A DNA stretch of 64,000 bases from Chryseobacterium taklimakanense (GCF_900187185.1 NZ_LT906465.1:434001-498000); one strand, 5' to 3'. Positions 52,690 to 63,300 are shown, numbered from the stretch's first letter. Notes: generated by a model not told the origin, from the letters alone. Numbers and translations: made by a program.

Positions 52690-54909
52690 TTACAGTTTAA
52701 ATTCTAATTTCACATTAAAGAAACGCCCCGTCAAACGTACAGGAACAGGATAGACATAATTTGAATACACATCAGTCACCCATTGGTTTGCAACGGTATT
52801 CTGAATATTAAAGGCATTGAAAATCTGAACACCTAACGTCAGTTCGCGGAAGTTTTTCCAGAAACTTCCCGTTGCCTGATTATCTCCCTGATCTATAAAA
52901 ACCTTTGATAAGCCGATATCTACCCTTTTGTACGACGGCAAAGTCTTTTGGTAAGTGTACTGTGCATCAAATACCGGAAGATTGGTCGCAGGATCAACCG
53001 TAACCGGTGTTCCCGTCGGTAAACCGTTGGCATAAACCAAAGTAAGATTCACCCGCATACTTGGGAATTTCGGCATATAATCCTGATAAAACATCGAGAA
53101 CCGGAACCGCTGATCTGTCGGCCTCGGAATGTCGCCCTTACCTTCAATATTCTCGTAAATACGGGCATAACTTGCAGAAATCCAAGAATCCACACCCGGA
53201 ACAAATTCTCCAAACAATCTCGTATCTATCCCATAAGCATAACCAGTGGCGTTGTTCTTCCCGGAATATCTCGTCCGCACATTGTCGATATAATACGGAA
53301 TCAGCCGGTCCATTTTTTTGTAATACGCTTCCGTAGTGAGTTTGAATGGCCTTTCAACCATCTGAAACTCATAATCATTGGCCAAAACCAACTGATAAGA
53401 CCGCTGTGCTTTAATTTCAGAATTAAAATTCCCGCTTAAATCTTTAATTTCTTTGTAAAAAGGGGCCTGGTAATAAACTCCGCCCGAAAGTTTAAACAGC
53501 ATATCAGCGTCCCAATCCGGTTTTACAGCAACCTGAATTCTTGGACTGATCAAAGTTTCTTTATTGAATGTCCAGTTTTGTGCGCGAACGCCGGCATTTA
53601 CAAACATCCGGCTTGTTCCCCAGTAGAATTTTTTGGAATATTGTGCATAAGCTGAGATTCGCTCCGGCGAGATGTCATTGTTCCCGCTGATATGGTATTT
53701 CAATTCCAAACTTGATGCATCCAGATTTCCCGGCAAAACAAAATTGCGCGGTTGTGAATAACCCAGCGAATCAATTAGTTGCCATTCATTCGTTAAATCC
53801 TGAAGCCGTTCTTTTTCAAATTTGGCTCCAATTTCGTAATCGGTGTTTGCATCGGGAGAAAACCGCGCTTTGAACTGGCTTCCCAACGTCCTTACAAACA
53901 AATCATTTCTCGCATGATCTATTTGCCCGCCTGCATCGTAAGACGTAACCGGATCGCCGGTCACCGGATCAAAAGTCTGCAGCATATACCCTGAAGCGAT
54001 GCTGTAATACTCCCGCTCGCGATTCTGGTAGGCAAAATTGTCCAAAGTTAAAGACCATTTCTTATTAGGTTTATAATTAACGGATACCGTGCCCATCATA
54101 TTCCGGTAGCGGTCATCTTCCCTGCCGGTGTAAAATACTGTGAGTTTAAGTGGTTGCTGGAGCGTTCCAAAATCGACATCCTTTTTCTTCGGCACCATTT
54201 CGTAATCGTTTTTAGAATAATACCCGATAAATGAAACGTTCCATTTAGGATTGATGCTGTAATTGATGTACGACTGAAAATCCATATACTGCGGATTAAA
54301 GTCGGCATCCTCCTTCATGGTATTCAGTACCAAATTGGTATTTCTGTAACGCCCGGAAAATAAGGCTGAAAGTTTCTGATTCTTGGAAGCAAAACCAGTT
54401 GAAAGCCTTCCTCCAATCAAACTTGCTTCGCCTGACAGTTCAAATTTTGTGGGTTGGCGATAGTAAATATTAAGTGCCGAGGACATTTTATCGCCGTATT
54501 TAGCCTCGAAACCACCCGGCGAAAAATTGATCAGCGAAACCATATCAGGATTGATGATGCTCATCCCTTCCTGCAAAGAATTTCTGATGAGAAACGGGCG
54601 GTAGATTTCAATATCATTAATGTAAATAAGGTTTTCATCGTAGTTGCCGCCGCGAACCATATATTGCGAAGACAGTTCCGTATTGGAGTTTACGGAAGGC
54701 AAAGTTTTAATGACGCCTTCAATTCCTCCGGAAATAGACGCTACTTGTTGCGCATTTTTAGCGGAAATCACCGTTGTGGAAAGGTCTGTCACTTTTTTCT
54801 TGGCTTTCTTTTGAAACACCACTTCTTCTATGTCTCTTACACGTTCTTTTTCCTGCGAAAAGAAAAAAAAAGGTGCCAATGCGGAAGAAAAAATAATTAT
54901 TTTTTTCAA
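52690..54909 (-). CDS. TonB-dependent outer-membrane receptor
   Basis: 739 residues with signal peptide (1-19). Plug domain from about 40 to 160: KKVTDLSTTVISAKNAQQVAS, GGIEGVIKTLPSVNSN, YMVRGGNYDENLIYINDIEIY, FSPGGFEAKYGDKMSSALNI. The rest is a 22-strand barrel ending VRLTGRFFNVKLEFKL. There is no N-terminal CarboxypepD_reg domain and no SusD partner, so import of a siderophore, metal or small nutrient is more likely than a glycan. The small secreted gene follows by 6 nt. Confidence 0.93.
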   Translation of the reverse strand: MKKIIIFSSALAPFFFFSQEKERVRDIEEVVFQKKAKKKVTDLSTTVISAKNAQQVASISGGIEGVIKTLPSVNSNTELSSQYMVRGGNYDENLIYINDIEIYRPFLIRNSLQEGMSIINPDMVSLINFSPGGFEAKYGDKMSSALNIYYRQPTKFELSGEASLIGGRLSTGFASKNQKLSALFSGRYRNTNLVLNTMKEDADFNPQYMDFQSYINYSINPKWNVSFIGYYSKNDYEMVPKKKDVDFGTLQQPLKLTVFYTGREDDRYRNMMGTVSVNYKPNKKWSLTLDNFAYQNREREYYSIASGYMLQTFDPVTGDPVTSYDAGGQIDHARNDLFVRTLGSQFKARFSPDANTDYEIGAKFEKERLQDLTNEWQLIDSLGYSQPRNFVLPGNLDASSLELKYHISGNNDISPERISAYAQYSKKFYWGTSRMFVNAGVRAQNWTFNKETLISPRIQVAVKPDWDADMLFKLSGGVYYQAPFYKEIKDLSGNFNSEIKAQRSYQLVLANDYEFQMVERPFKLTTEAYYKKMDRLIPYYIDNVRTRYSGKNNATGYAYGIDTRLFGEFVPGVDSWISASYARIYENIEGKGDIPRPTDQRFRFSMFYQDYMPKFPSMRVNLTLVYANGLPTGTPVTVDPATNLPVFDAQYTYQKTLPSYKRVDIGLSKVFIDQGDNQATGSFWKNFRELTLGVQIFNAFNIQNTVANQWVTDVYSNYVYPVPVRLTGRFFNVKLEFKL

Positions 54910-54969
54910 AACTGAAATTTTTTCAAATTTAATGATTTTTAACTTACCTCATAATATGTACGTTTTTAA

Positions 54970-54977
54970 AATTCATT
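54970..54977 (+). repeat. 8-bp target site duplication, left copy
   Basis: AATTCATT, repeated exactly at 55961-55968 on the other side of the IS982 element. Confidence 0.85.
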
Positions 54978-55960
54978 ACCTGTTGTGCATTTAGCACAAA
55001 TTAACTTTTAGTTTATTTAAACTTCTTTTAAACACGAAGAAATTCAGGTATTGAATCATTGTGAAAGAAGTTATTTTTGACACTATTCTTGTCGCAAGAC
55101 CTTGAAAGGTTTTTGCAAAGTTCGTGTTTATGGTGAACTGTCCGCACAGTTGCGAGATATTGGTTTCAATTCTCTTTCTTATTTTTGATTTCGTCCTTGA
55201 AAACTCCACAAAACCATGTTGATTCCTGCGCATAGGAACCGAAAGGTTAATCTTGGAGAAATTGAATAAATCCACTTGCAATTCTTTGCTGATATATCCT
55301 CTGTCTCCGATTAATAAACAATTTTGAAAATTTTCTTTAATATCGAAAAGATAATTTACATCGTGGACATTTGCGGGCGAAAAATCAAAAGAGTGAAAGA
55401 TTCCATTCTTATCACAAACTGCATGTAGTTTATAGCCAAAATATCTTGACTTCTGCGCCGCACAATATCCAAATGCAGGTTTGATTTCATCCGTAGAGCA
55501 AATTGCGGAACGATTTGCCCTGCTTATTTTACATATTTCAATGGGTGTTGAATCCACAATGAAGACGTCGGTAAAGTCTGCAAACTTTCCGCTCAGAGTT
55601 TCCCGAATTTTCTCAATGTAAGGGAAAAGTTTTCTTTTCCTTCTGTTATATACGCTTCTTTCTATCTTTTCGTCCAAACCAGTTCCCGAAATACACCTAA
55701 ACAACTGTAGTTCAGAGTTAATCGACATGTATTCTGCGGTAATATTAAGTGCCACAAGTTCCAAGTCGGACATTTTTGGAAGTCTGATTTGCTTCTTAGT
55801 GGTGATATGGTTGCAGGTTTTTGTCAATTCTTTTAAAATAATTTCGTAGTTTTGAATGAGATTGTTCATGTATTTAATGGCTTGGTAACCAATTAAATAT
55901 ACGATTTTTTAATCAAATGAACAATCTTTTTTCTTTTTAATTTCTAAATGCACAACAGGT
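54978..55960 (-). mobile_element. IS982-family insertion sequence, complete
   Basis: 983-bp element with perfect 17-bp terminal inverted repeats ACCTGTTGTGCATTTAG (54978-54994) and CTAAATGCACAACAGGT (55944-55960) flanked by 8-bp direct repeats AATTCATT. One intact transposase gene; its stop codon lies inside the left repeat. It has landed in the promoter gap between the TonB receptor and the secreted paralogue pair. Confidence 0.92.
54991..55869 (-). CDS. IS982 family transposase
   Basis: 292 residues. DDE core with IVDSTPIEICKISRANRS (first Asp), IGDRGYISKELQVDLF (second Asp) and KRIETNISQLCGQF (Glu), the IS982 order. N-terminal PKMSDLELVALNITAEYMSI is typical. No frameshifts, and ends and duplication are intact, so the element may be recent. 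Confidence 0.94.
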   Translation of the reverse strand: MNNLIQNYEIILKELTKTCNHITTKKQIRLPKMSDLELVALNITAEYMSINSELQLFRCISGTGLDEKIERSVYNRRKRKLFPYIEKIRETLSGKFADFTDVFIVDSTPIEICKISRANRSAICSTDEIKPAFGYCAAQKSRYFGYKLHAVCDKNGIFHSFDFSPANVHDVNYLFDIKENFQNCLLIGDRGYISKELQVDLFNFSKINLSVPMRRNQHGFVEFSRTKSKIRKRIETNISQLCGQFTINTNFAKTFQGLATRIVSKITSFTMIQYLNFFVFKRSLNKLKVNLC

Positions 55961-55968
55961 AATTCATT
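55961..55968 (+). repeat. 8-bp target site duplication, right copy
   Basis: AATTCATT; the last T overlaps a TATATTTG -7 box (55968-55975) of the following gene. Confidence 0.85.
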
Positions 55969-55975
55969 ATATTTG
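55968..55975 (+). promoter_or_regulatory. -7 box of the first secreted paralogue
   Basis: TATATTTG, full TAnnTTTG match, 20 nt before the ATG at 55996. The region upstream of it is now the IS982 right end, so any original -33 box has been separated from it. Confidence 0.4.
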
Positions 55976-55995
55976 CAAAACAAATTTTAGAAAAA

Positions 55996-56682
55996 ATGAT
56001 GAAAAAATTTTTTATTTTAGGAACTTTAGCGTTCTGCTTTAGTTTAAATGCACAAACAGGGAAAGTTGGTATCAATACAACTACCCCAACAGAAGTTTTA
56101 GATGTTAACGGAACTGCAAGAGTAAGAGATTTACCTGTAGATGGTGCTGCCAATGCTTTATACAATGGTGCTGCAACGAAAGCCACTACATTTACAGCAA
56201 CAGCCCCGGTTCTTATAGATGCGAACGGCAATTTAGGCAAAGCCGCGAATAAAGATCTTGTTCCTAATAATGCTACAACTGGCTTTACAGCTACAGATGC
56301 TTCTACAGCTATGTTTGTTATCAGGAGATACTCTGTTACAGACTGGCCTTCCGGTCAAAATGCAGGAGCAGGTTTCGATACCGGAATGTCCACCGCAAAA
56401 TGGGAAGCCGTAATGTCTAATGTAAGTTATAAACTTTCCAACAGAGATACTACGAGCAACGACACCAGTGCTGCCAATACAGCAGTAAACAACTTTTTAT
56501 CCAAATTATTCGGCTCCGAGGTCAGTGCAGGTACTAAAACCACAGCAACTTTTGGCTATACATTAGGAAAATCCGGAACCACATGGAGGGTAATAGGAGA
56601 TTTTGGAGGCATAATTGAGCAGGTTACTCCGGTAGATATCCTTTTCATCAATAAAAATTATGTAGCAACTGATAGACCTTAA
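55996..56682 (+). CDS. Secreted protein with GKVGINTTTP-EVLDVNG motif, paralogue 1
   Basis: 228 residues, signal peptide MMKKFFILGTLAFCFSLNAQ. Then TGKVGINTTTPTEVLDVNGTARVRD, a motif seen in many Flavobacteriia secreted proteins and in phage tail-fibre-like collars. The rest is Thr, Ala and Gly rich with DWPSGQNAGAGFDTGMSTAKWEAVMSNVSY, ending in DILFINKNYVATDRP. Function unknown, likely surface or matrix protein. The next gene, 10 nt downstream, is a clear paralogue. Confidence 0.75.
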   Translation: MMKKFFILGTLAFCFSLNAQTGKVGINTTTPTEVLDVNGTARVRDLPVDGAANALYNGAATKATTFTATAPVLIDANGNLGKAANKDLVPNNATTGFTATDASTAMFVIRRYSVTDWPSGQNAGAGFDTGMSTAKWEAVMSNVSYKLSNRDTTSNDTSAANTAVNNFLSKLFGSEVSAGTKTTATFGYTLGKSGTTWRVIGDFGGIIEQVTPVDILFINKNYVATDRP

Positions 56683-56692
56683 TATTGAGACA

Positions 56693-57364
56693 ATGAAAAA
56701 AATAATAATATTGGGTTCTGTATTACTCAGTTTTGCCTTAAAAGCCCAGCTTGGTAAAGTTGGTATTAAAAATACTGCACCTACCGAGGTTTTAGATGTT
56801 AACGGAACAATGAGGGTTAGAGACATCCAAATAGACGGAACTACGAATGCCCTATATAATGGCAGTGCTACCAAATCTACCACGTTTACAGCTACGAACG
56901 TTATGATGACCGATGCTAACGGCAACTTAGGAAAAGCGCTAAATAAAGATTTGATCCCAAATAAAAATTATACAGGGTTTAATGCACTGGATAATTCCAC
57001 CGCCATATTTGTAACACGCCAGTATACCGTAGGTGACTGGCCGTCTTCGGGTAGCGGTTTTGATACCGGGATGTCCACTACAAAATGGGAAGCCATCTTA
57101 TCTAATATCAGCTACAAATTGTCTGATAGATATACTACGACAGGTAGTACTGCTGCTAACAACCCATTTATTAATACATTTTTAACCAACGTATTTGGTT
57201 CTGAAGGGAGTGGAACAACCGTTCAAACTTTTGGATGGGCACTCGGAAAAAATAGTGGAACATGGAGGATTATTGGAGATTTTAATAGTATAAAAGAGCA
57301 GCCTACTAAAATAGATATTATTTTTATTAACAAAAAGTATGTGGCTACGGATGATAGGCCATAA
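56693..57364 (+). CDS. Secreted protein with GKVGIKNTAP-EVLDVNG motif, paralogue 2
   Basis: 223 residues, signal peptide MKKIIILGSVLLSFALKAQ. It parallels the upstream gene block by block: GKVGI-NT-PTEVLDVNGT-RVRD, ANGNLGKA-NKDL-PN, DWPSS-GFDTGMSTTKWEAILSNISYKLS-R and a final IDIIFINKKYVATDDRP. Tandem duplication is evident, with divergence in the middle. No conserved catalytic motif seen. Confidence 0.75.
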   Translation: MKKIIILGSVLLSFALKAQLGKVGIKNTAPTEVLDVNGTMRVRDIQIDGTTNALYNGSATKSTTFTATNVMMTDANGNLGKALNKDLIPNKNYTGFNALDNSTAIFVTRQYTVGDWPSSGSGFDTGMSTTKWEAILSNISYKLSDRYTTTGSTAANNPFINTFLTNVFGSEGSGTTVQTFGWALGKNSGTWRIIGDFNSIKEQPTKIDIIFINKKYVATDDRP

Positions 57365-57393
57365 AGAAAACTTTACAGTAAAAAATTACATAG

Positions 57394-57424
57394 AAGTCAT
57401 TTCGTTTTGAAGTGACTTTTTTTG
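57394..57424 (+). terminator. Terminator after the secreted paralogue pair
   Basis: AAGTCATTTC - GTTTT region - GAAGTGACTT then TTTTTT: 10-bp stem with one T-G pair, facing kdsA. Confidence 0.75.
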
Positions 57425-58234
57425 TTATAAAATTGCTTCTCTGATTTTTGTTAATTTTCCCAATAAATTCTCGAGCAGATCAAGTTTCAGCATATTGGCA
57501 CCGTCTGATTTTGCGCATGAGGGATCCGGATGGGTTTCAATGAAAATTCCATTGGCACCCACGGCAATTCCAGCTTTAGCGATGGTCTCAATTAATTCCG
57601 GACGACCTCCTGTAACGCCGGAATTTTGATTCGGTTGTTGCAAAGAATGCGTTACATCTAAAATTACCGGCGCATAATTCTGCATTGTTGGAATGCCGCG
57701 GAAATCCACCACCAAATCGGTATAACCAAACGAGTTTCCGCGCTCAATGATGGCCGTTTTCTCGTTGCCAGAATCCCTTACTTTTTCCACGGCAAATTTC
57801 ATGGATTCCGGTGACAGAAACTGGCCCTTTTTCAATGTTACACACTTCCCCGTATTGGCTGCAGCCACCAAAAGATCAGTCTGGCGCACCAGAAAAGCCG
57901 GAATCTGCAGTACATCAACATATTTTGCGGCTAATGCTGCATGTTCATTTTCGTGAATGTCTGTGGTGGTGGGAATATTGAAATTTTCGCCAACTTTCTT
58001 CAGGATTTCGAGAGCCTTTTCGTCGCCGATTCCGGTAAAGGAATCTACACGGCTGCGGTTGGCTTTTTTGAAACTTCCTTTAAAGATGTAGGGAATCTGA
58101 TATTTGTCTGAAAGCCTCACAATCTTTTCTGCAATTTCAAACGCCATATCCTCGCTTTCTATGGCGCACGGCCCGGCAATCAGGAAGAAATTTTTTGAAT
58201 CTTTATGGTGAATTTTATCTAAGAACTGAATCAT
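57425..58234 (-). CDS. kdsA: 3-deoxy-8-phosphooctulonate synthase
   Basis: 269 residues. NFFLIAGPCAIESEDMAFEIAEKI, FKGSFKKANRSRVDSFTGIG, PTTTDIHE, LQIPAFLVRQTDLL and VDFRGIPTMQNYAPVILDVTHSLQQPN are all KdsA signatures. Condenses arabinose-5-phosphate and PEP to Kdo-8-phosphate for lipopolysaccharide. Adjacent to membrane glycosyltransferase genes upstream, but separated from them by a DUF1697 gene. Confidence 0.97.
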   Translation of the reverse strand: MIQFLDKIHHKDSKNFFLIAGPCAIESEDMAFEIAEKIVRLSDKYQIPYIFKGSFKKANRSRVDSFTGIGDEKALEILKKVGENFNIPTTTDIHENEHAALAAKYVDVLQIPAFLVRQTDLLVAAANTGKCVTLKKGQFLSPESMKFAVEKVRDSGNEKTAIIERGNSFGYTDLVVDFRGIPTMQNYAPVILDVTHSLQQPNQNSGVTGGRPELIETIAKAGIAVGANGIFIETHPDPSCAKSDGANMLKLDLLENLLGKLTKIREAIL

Positions 58235-58247
58235 TTTTTTCTATAAA

Positions 58248-58772
58248 TTAAAGCTTAGCAACTATTTTCTCAAAGGTATTGATATTTCTTGAAGTGATTT
58301 TGTCTTTAAATGATTTTTTGCCTAAAATTTTACCAAAATCAGAATTCAAAGTTTCACCTTTTTTAATTTTCCAGTAAAAGACTTTTTGGACAATTTTTGC
58401 AGCTTCGCCGTCTGATTTTATTCCTTTAGCAAATTCGTTCATCAATTCTTCCACGATTTCATCAGAAGAAATAAAAACATAACTGTGATATTCCTCAGAT
58501 TTAGTGAAAGGATTGTTTTTCAAAGCATGGGTGACGAAGTCTGCCTTTCTAATAAACATAAATGCTTCATAATCAAAATAGTCAGCCATTGATTTTTCCA
58601 GAACCGTTTTCAGCTGTGTTTCATTTTTTTCAGAATCGAAAAGTATATTGCCGGTTGCTAAAACAGACACAACATTTTTCATTCCCGCGTTTAGAAAAAC
58701 GGCACAAACATCGGCCATTTTCATGGCAGTTCCTTTTACATTTACACCTCTTAAAAATGCGCAGTATCTCAT
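58248..58772 (-). CDS. DUF1697 domain-containing protein
   Basis: 174 residues. Starts RYCAFLRGVNVKGTAMKMADVCAVF and has SVLATGNILFDSEK, the DUF1697 pattern (two ferredoxin-like lobes). Often annotated as of unknown function. Its ATG overlaps the stop of the upstream membrane protein by 1 nt (TAATG), so the two are coupled; kdsA begins 13 nt further on. Confidence 0.85.
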   Translation of the reverse strand: MRYCAFLRGVNVKGTAMKMADVCAVFLNAGMKNVVSVLATGNILFDSEKNETQLKTVLEKSMADYFDYEAFMFIRKADFVTHALKNNPFTKSEEYHSYVFISSDEIVEELMNEFAKGIKSDGEAAKIVQKVFYWKIKKGETLNSDFGKILGKKSFKDKITSRNINTFEKIVAKL

Positions 58773-60262
58773 TATTTTATTCTTATATAAAGATTATAAT
58801 CAGTTCCTGAAGGTTTTAATTTATAGACTTTTTCAAGGATTTTATTTTCGCTCTGAAGATAATCGTTTATCCTGAATTCCTTTAAAAGTTTATAATGGCC
58901 TCTGTAGTATACAGCATCTTTACCCACAAATAAATCCCTGTAAGAAAGAAGATATTTAGGCTGACGTTTTTTCACTGTATTGACCCAGTAATTCGCTTTA
59001 TCTTTCTTTATTTCAGCCTGTATTTCTTTATCTACCAAACCAACTTCATCAATGGTTTTTAAGCCTGAAAAATACGGTACATAGCCGGCCGGTTCCAGTA
59101 AAATCCACTGGTTTTTGTCCTGTTCATAATTATTCAGGAAAATGCCGATGTTCCTTCTATAATTCCATTCCCCATTTCCGGTTGCGATTGAATGTATTGT
59201 CTGAAACGCCAACATTGGCAGGATATAGAAAACTACAAGGAGTGTAAGCCACAGATATTTTCTATGCTTCTGTTCGATCACAAATATCAAAACTGGCACA
59301 AACAGCAGGATTTGCGGCACCCAATAATACCAGTCGAAATAGCTTTTCTGTGATATAAAGATGATCTGCTTCGTCCACGCAAAAACAAAAATGATCCAGA
59401 GAAATTTGTTTCTGGAATCTTTCTTCCTGATTAAAAAAATAAAACATAAAAGCTCGAAAACCATAACCAAAATGGTAAAAGGATTAAAACTGCCGGGCAA
59501 CTTGAGCATGCCCCAATAATTTCCGAAATTCTGAAGAAAGTATATCCAGTTTTGCCGCGAAGTAAAGGCCTGATCATATGTGGTCTGCTTTGCGACGATT
59601 GTGTTATTTACAATCTCATGGAAATAAAACCAATTGAAACTTAAAACCGAAATTAAACCAAGAATTCCGCCTAAAACGTAATACCAGTTTATTTTTTTGC
59701 TGAAAACCAAATCCACGATAAATACGATTCCCAGGAATATGACCGTATCAATTCTTGTAAAAAGAATCAGTACCGGTAAAATCACCAAAGCCCAGTTTTT
59801 TCCTTTCGTAAAACCAAAATAAAGCAGACTCATTTCCAGAAAAAACAGTATTCCGTACTCCATACCAAGAATTGAAATTTTTATTGATGGTGGAAGTATT
59901 CCGAATAAGAAAATGAAAACAGCCTGATGTATTGGGTTTGTAAGGATGATTTTAGAAAGAAGATAACTGCCAGCAGTGAAAAGGAGAGAGTTGAAGATCA
60001 AAATAGGAATTACGAAGTGATCTTTACCAAAAATTAAATTAAAAAACCACGACACAAAAACATAAAGATGCGTAGTAGAAGCTGAAATCCTGGTATCTCC
60101 GTTAAAGCCAATGACGCCATAATCTAAAAGGTTTTGTGCTACGCGCCATGTGATAAAGGCATCCTCCTGAATGTGGTGAGTCAGTAAAAATAAAAGTTTG
60201 AAAACGACGGTAAAAACTACCGCATAAACTGGCATCCTCTCAAATTGCTGCGTGCGCTCCAT
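58772..60262 (-). CDS. GT-C-type membrane glycosyltransferase-like protein
   Basis: 496 residues with about ten membrane helices. An early acidic loop EDAFITWRVAQNLLDYGVIGFNGD resembles the catalytic Asp/Glu loop of PMT- and arabinofuranosyl-transferase-type GT-C enzymes, and a C-terminal soluble part of about 130 residues follows (NNYEQDKNQWILLEPAGYV onward). Probably transfers a sugar from a lipid carrier on the outer face of the inner membrane. The exact family is uncertain. Confidence 0.65.
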   Translation of the reverse strand: MERTQQFERMPVYAVVFTVVFKLLFLLTHHIQEDAFITWRVAQNLLDYGVIGFNGDTRISASTTHLYVFVSWFFNLIFGKDHFVIPILIFNSLLFTAGSYLLSKIILTNPIHQAVFIFLFGILPPSIKISILGMEYGILFFLEMSLLYFGFTKGKNWALVILPVLILFTRIDTVIFLGIVFIVDLVFSKKINWYYVLGGILGLISVLSFNWFYFHEIVNNTIVAKQTTYDQAFTSRQNWIYFLQNFGNYWGMLKLPGSFNPFTILVMVFELLCFIFLIRKKDSRNKFLWIIFVFAWTKQIIFISQKSYFDWYYWVPQILLFVPVLIFVIEQKHRKYLWLTLLVVFYILPMLAFQTIHSIATGNGEWNYRRNIGIFLNNYEQDKNQWILLEPAGYVPYFSGLKTIDEVGLVDKEIQAEIKKDKANYWVNTVKKRQPKYLLSYRDLFVGKDAVYYRGHYKLLKEFRINDYLQSENKILEKVYKLKPSGTDYNLYIRIK

Positions 60263-60370
60263 CAGATATTTTCAGGCTACAAAAGTGATATTAACTGCAA
60301 AGATAGTTTTTAAAATTAAGCTAAAACAAAAGGCGGACAAAGCCCGCCAATGAAATAAATCCTATAAGTT

Positions 60371-63300
60371 TTACTGTGTCGCCCGCATGATCTGCGTTTC
60401 AATCTGCTTAAGTTTTTCCGGCCCGTAGGTGGAATCGTAAGGCTTCATCACATCAAAAATATAATGGTAGAAAGGAACGATATTCTGTATCTTATCAGCC
60501 TCCCTGTAAGCTTTTTCCTTGCCCATTGCTTCAAGGTCTTTGATGAAGGTATTGTAGCGCTTGTCCAGAGGCCCCAATGATTTTACGAGATAATCATAGG
60601 ATTTATTTTTCTGTCCGAGTTTGTCGTAGGCATTGGTTACGGCCTGCACCACCATTGAAAATTCCAGAGGTTTTGTACGCATCTGTCTGCCGGCAAAACG
60701 CTGATCTTCCGGTGAGAGGCTGGTATAATAATCATACTCTTCAAAAATGCCTTTTTTAAGCTCTTCTGCCAGCTGAAGGCCTTTCTGTTCCTGGCCCGCA
60801 AGGATATAGGCATAAACTACGGCACTCAGCGAGCGTGGATCATTGTATTTCTGCACCGGAATTTCTTTGGTAACCAGATCCATTAGCTCTACAGCTCTCT
60901 GCCTATCACCTTTCATTACAAGTGCTTCCGCAGCGCGGCTGGCCGAACTTCTGTACCCCATGATGTTTTGTGTACAGGTTTCATCAAAATGAACATTCAA
61001 ATCCTTGAAATTACCCCACTTGAAATTTTTAACAATTCTGTACAGGTCATCAGCATCTACCCTTCCCATGTCCCCGGACTCATCTTCAGGAGTTTTGATT
61101 GGAACCAGTCTGTAGCTAAAGCCGTCAAACTGCAAATAATCACCCAGGTAAAAGATATTTTCAGGATCATAAACTCCGCCGGAGGAGAAACTGATTGGCC
61201 TTTTCCAGTCGAAATTTGCCAGAATATCCATCAAAAGCATGCTGTTTTTAAACATACTTTGGCGTTTATAATCAACCGTGATCTGATCTACAGCCAACGC
61301 CGCATCCTGTGGCTTTATGATGCCCGATTTCACTGCATTAGCTTTATTCACCGGAATTACGAATCTGGAAACCGGAAGGAAATTAAACCGCTCGTATTTT
61401 GATTCACCAAAAAGTAATTTCAGGATTGCGTCTTTGCCTTCAGACTTTTTCTTTAAAAAATTTACCGCATCCTTCACCGTCATTGAATCCTGTGTCTGGA
61501 ACTGTTTAAACTCCGAAAGTGAACTTTCAGGAATTCCTCTTTCGGCCAATGATGAAAACAGATCTTTCCATTGGTCCGGAGACATCAGATAAACCTGATC
61601 GTTGGTTCCTTCCCGATAATCTTCATGAGTAAGAACTGAGGGTACAGGCATGGAATTATAGGTCCTGCGCTTCATCTGGTCAATGTACCAGGGTGTAGAA
61701 AGTAAGGTAAAATTCACCAACTTCACATCGTCGCGGAAACGCTCGGTCTCCTGCATTCCCCAAAGCGGATAAGTGTCATTGTCACCGTACACGAAAAGCA
61801 AACCGTCTTTCGGCAGGGATTTCATCGTTGAATACGTATAATCGTAAGCCGTACTTCTGCCGCTTCTGTCGTGCGGGTTATAATTCTGGAAGCCCATCAT
61901 CAAAGGAACACCAAGCAAAACCAATCCTGCAACGATATTGGCAGCATCTGACTTTATTTTTTTCTGTAAATACCAAAGAATGGCAGCTGCGCCCAGGCCG
62001 ATCCAAATGGCAAAGGCATAGAAAGATCCGACCATCGCGTAATCTCTTTCACGAGCCTCAAAAGGTTTAACACCGGTGTAGAAGATAATTCCGACACTGG
62101 TTAAAATGAAAAGCGCCAATATCGCATAGAACCGCTCAAAATCTTTGTTTGCCTGATAAAAAAGCCCAATCAATCCCAAAATTAAAGGCAGAAAGAAAAA
62201 CGCAACCGTACTTTCATTCTTAAATTTCGCAGGCATCTTATCCTGATTTCCCCAAAGCGCATTGTCTATGAAAGAAATTCCTGAAATCCAGTTTCCGCGG
62301 TTATTTTCCATATGACCTTCCAAATCGTTTTGACGGCCAACATAGTTCCACATCAGGTAGCGGACGAAATAGTAATAATTCTGAAAAGTGAAGAAATAAT
62401 CAAGGTTTTGAGCTAGTGAAGGCCTTTGAACGTTTATCAGATCATAACCTTTCACATCCAAATAGTCATCAACTTTTATGGTGCCGTTGTCATATTTTGC
62501 CCTTAAATCATCAAATATTTTTTTAGCCTGCGGATTATCTGCAATATCCGGATTATCAAAGTTGAACGTAAAATCCGGTGCGCCATACATTGAAATATAG
62601 TTGGACATCACGTCTTTATCATCATTGAACATTCTCGGCATGATGCTCACATGGTCCTTGCTGTAAACATAATTGAAGCGCTCGCCCACTTTCCTGTAAT
62701 TGCCGGCTTTTTCATCTTTTTCATAGATATCTCCAGTTTTATCCTGCTTGTAGCTACCGTCCTCATTTTTTACCATTCCGTTGTAATCCAGTGTTGCGGT
62801 GTAGTTTTGCCCATAAAGTGTTGGCCAGTCGCCGTACTGCACACGGTTGTAGTAATCAAGCATTCCGATGGCGTTATCCGGATTATTAAGGTTCATCGGT
62901 GGATTTGCATTCGCCCGGATTGGAATCACCAGCCAGCAGGAGAATCCGATAATCAAATAAATTACTGATAAAGCAGCCGTCTGATAAATTTTATTATTCT
63001 GTTTTTTAGCAAACTTTACCGCGTAATAACACAGCGCAACCAAAATGACAAACGCCATCACAGTTCCTGAATGGAAGGGCAAACCAATTCCGTTTACCGC
63101 AAATATTTCAATTTTCCCAAACATCGTCATGATTAATGGGAAAATGAGTTTAAACACAAAAATCAATACGCCCAAAGTAATGACGTTTGCAATGGCAAAA
63201 CTCTTCCATGTGAACTTATAATTTCTGGCGTAATAAATAAGGCAAACCGCGGGAATCACCAGCATTACCATCATATGCACCCCAACGCCAAGCCCGGTCG

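Noticed and set aside
60332-60348. GGCGG/CCGCC hairpin between the two glycosyltransferase-like genes
   Set aside because: Five-bp stem and no T tract; too weak to call a terminator.
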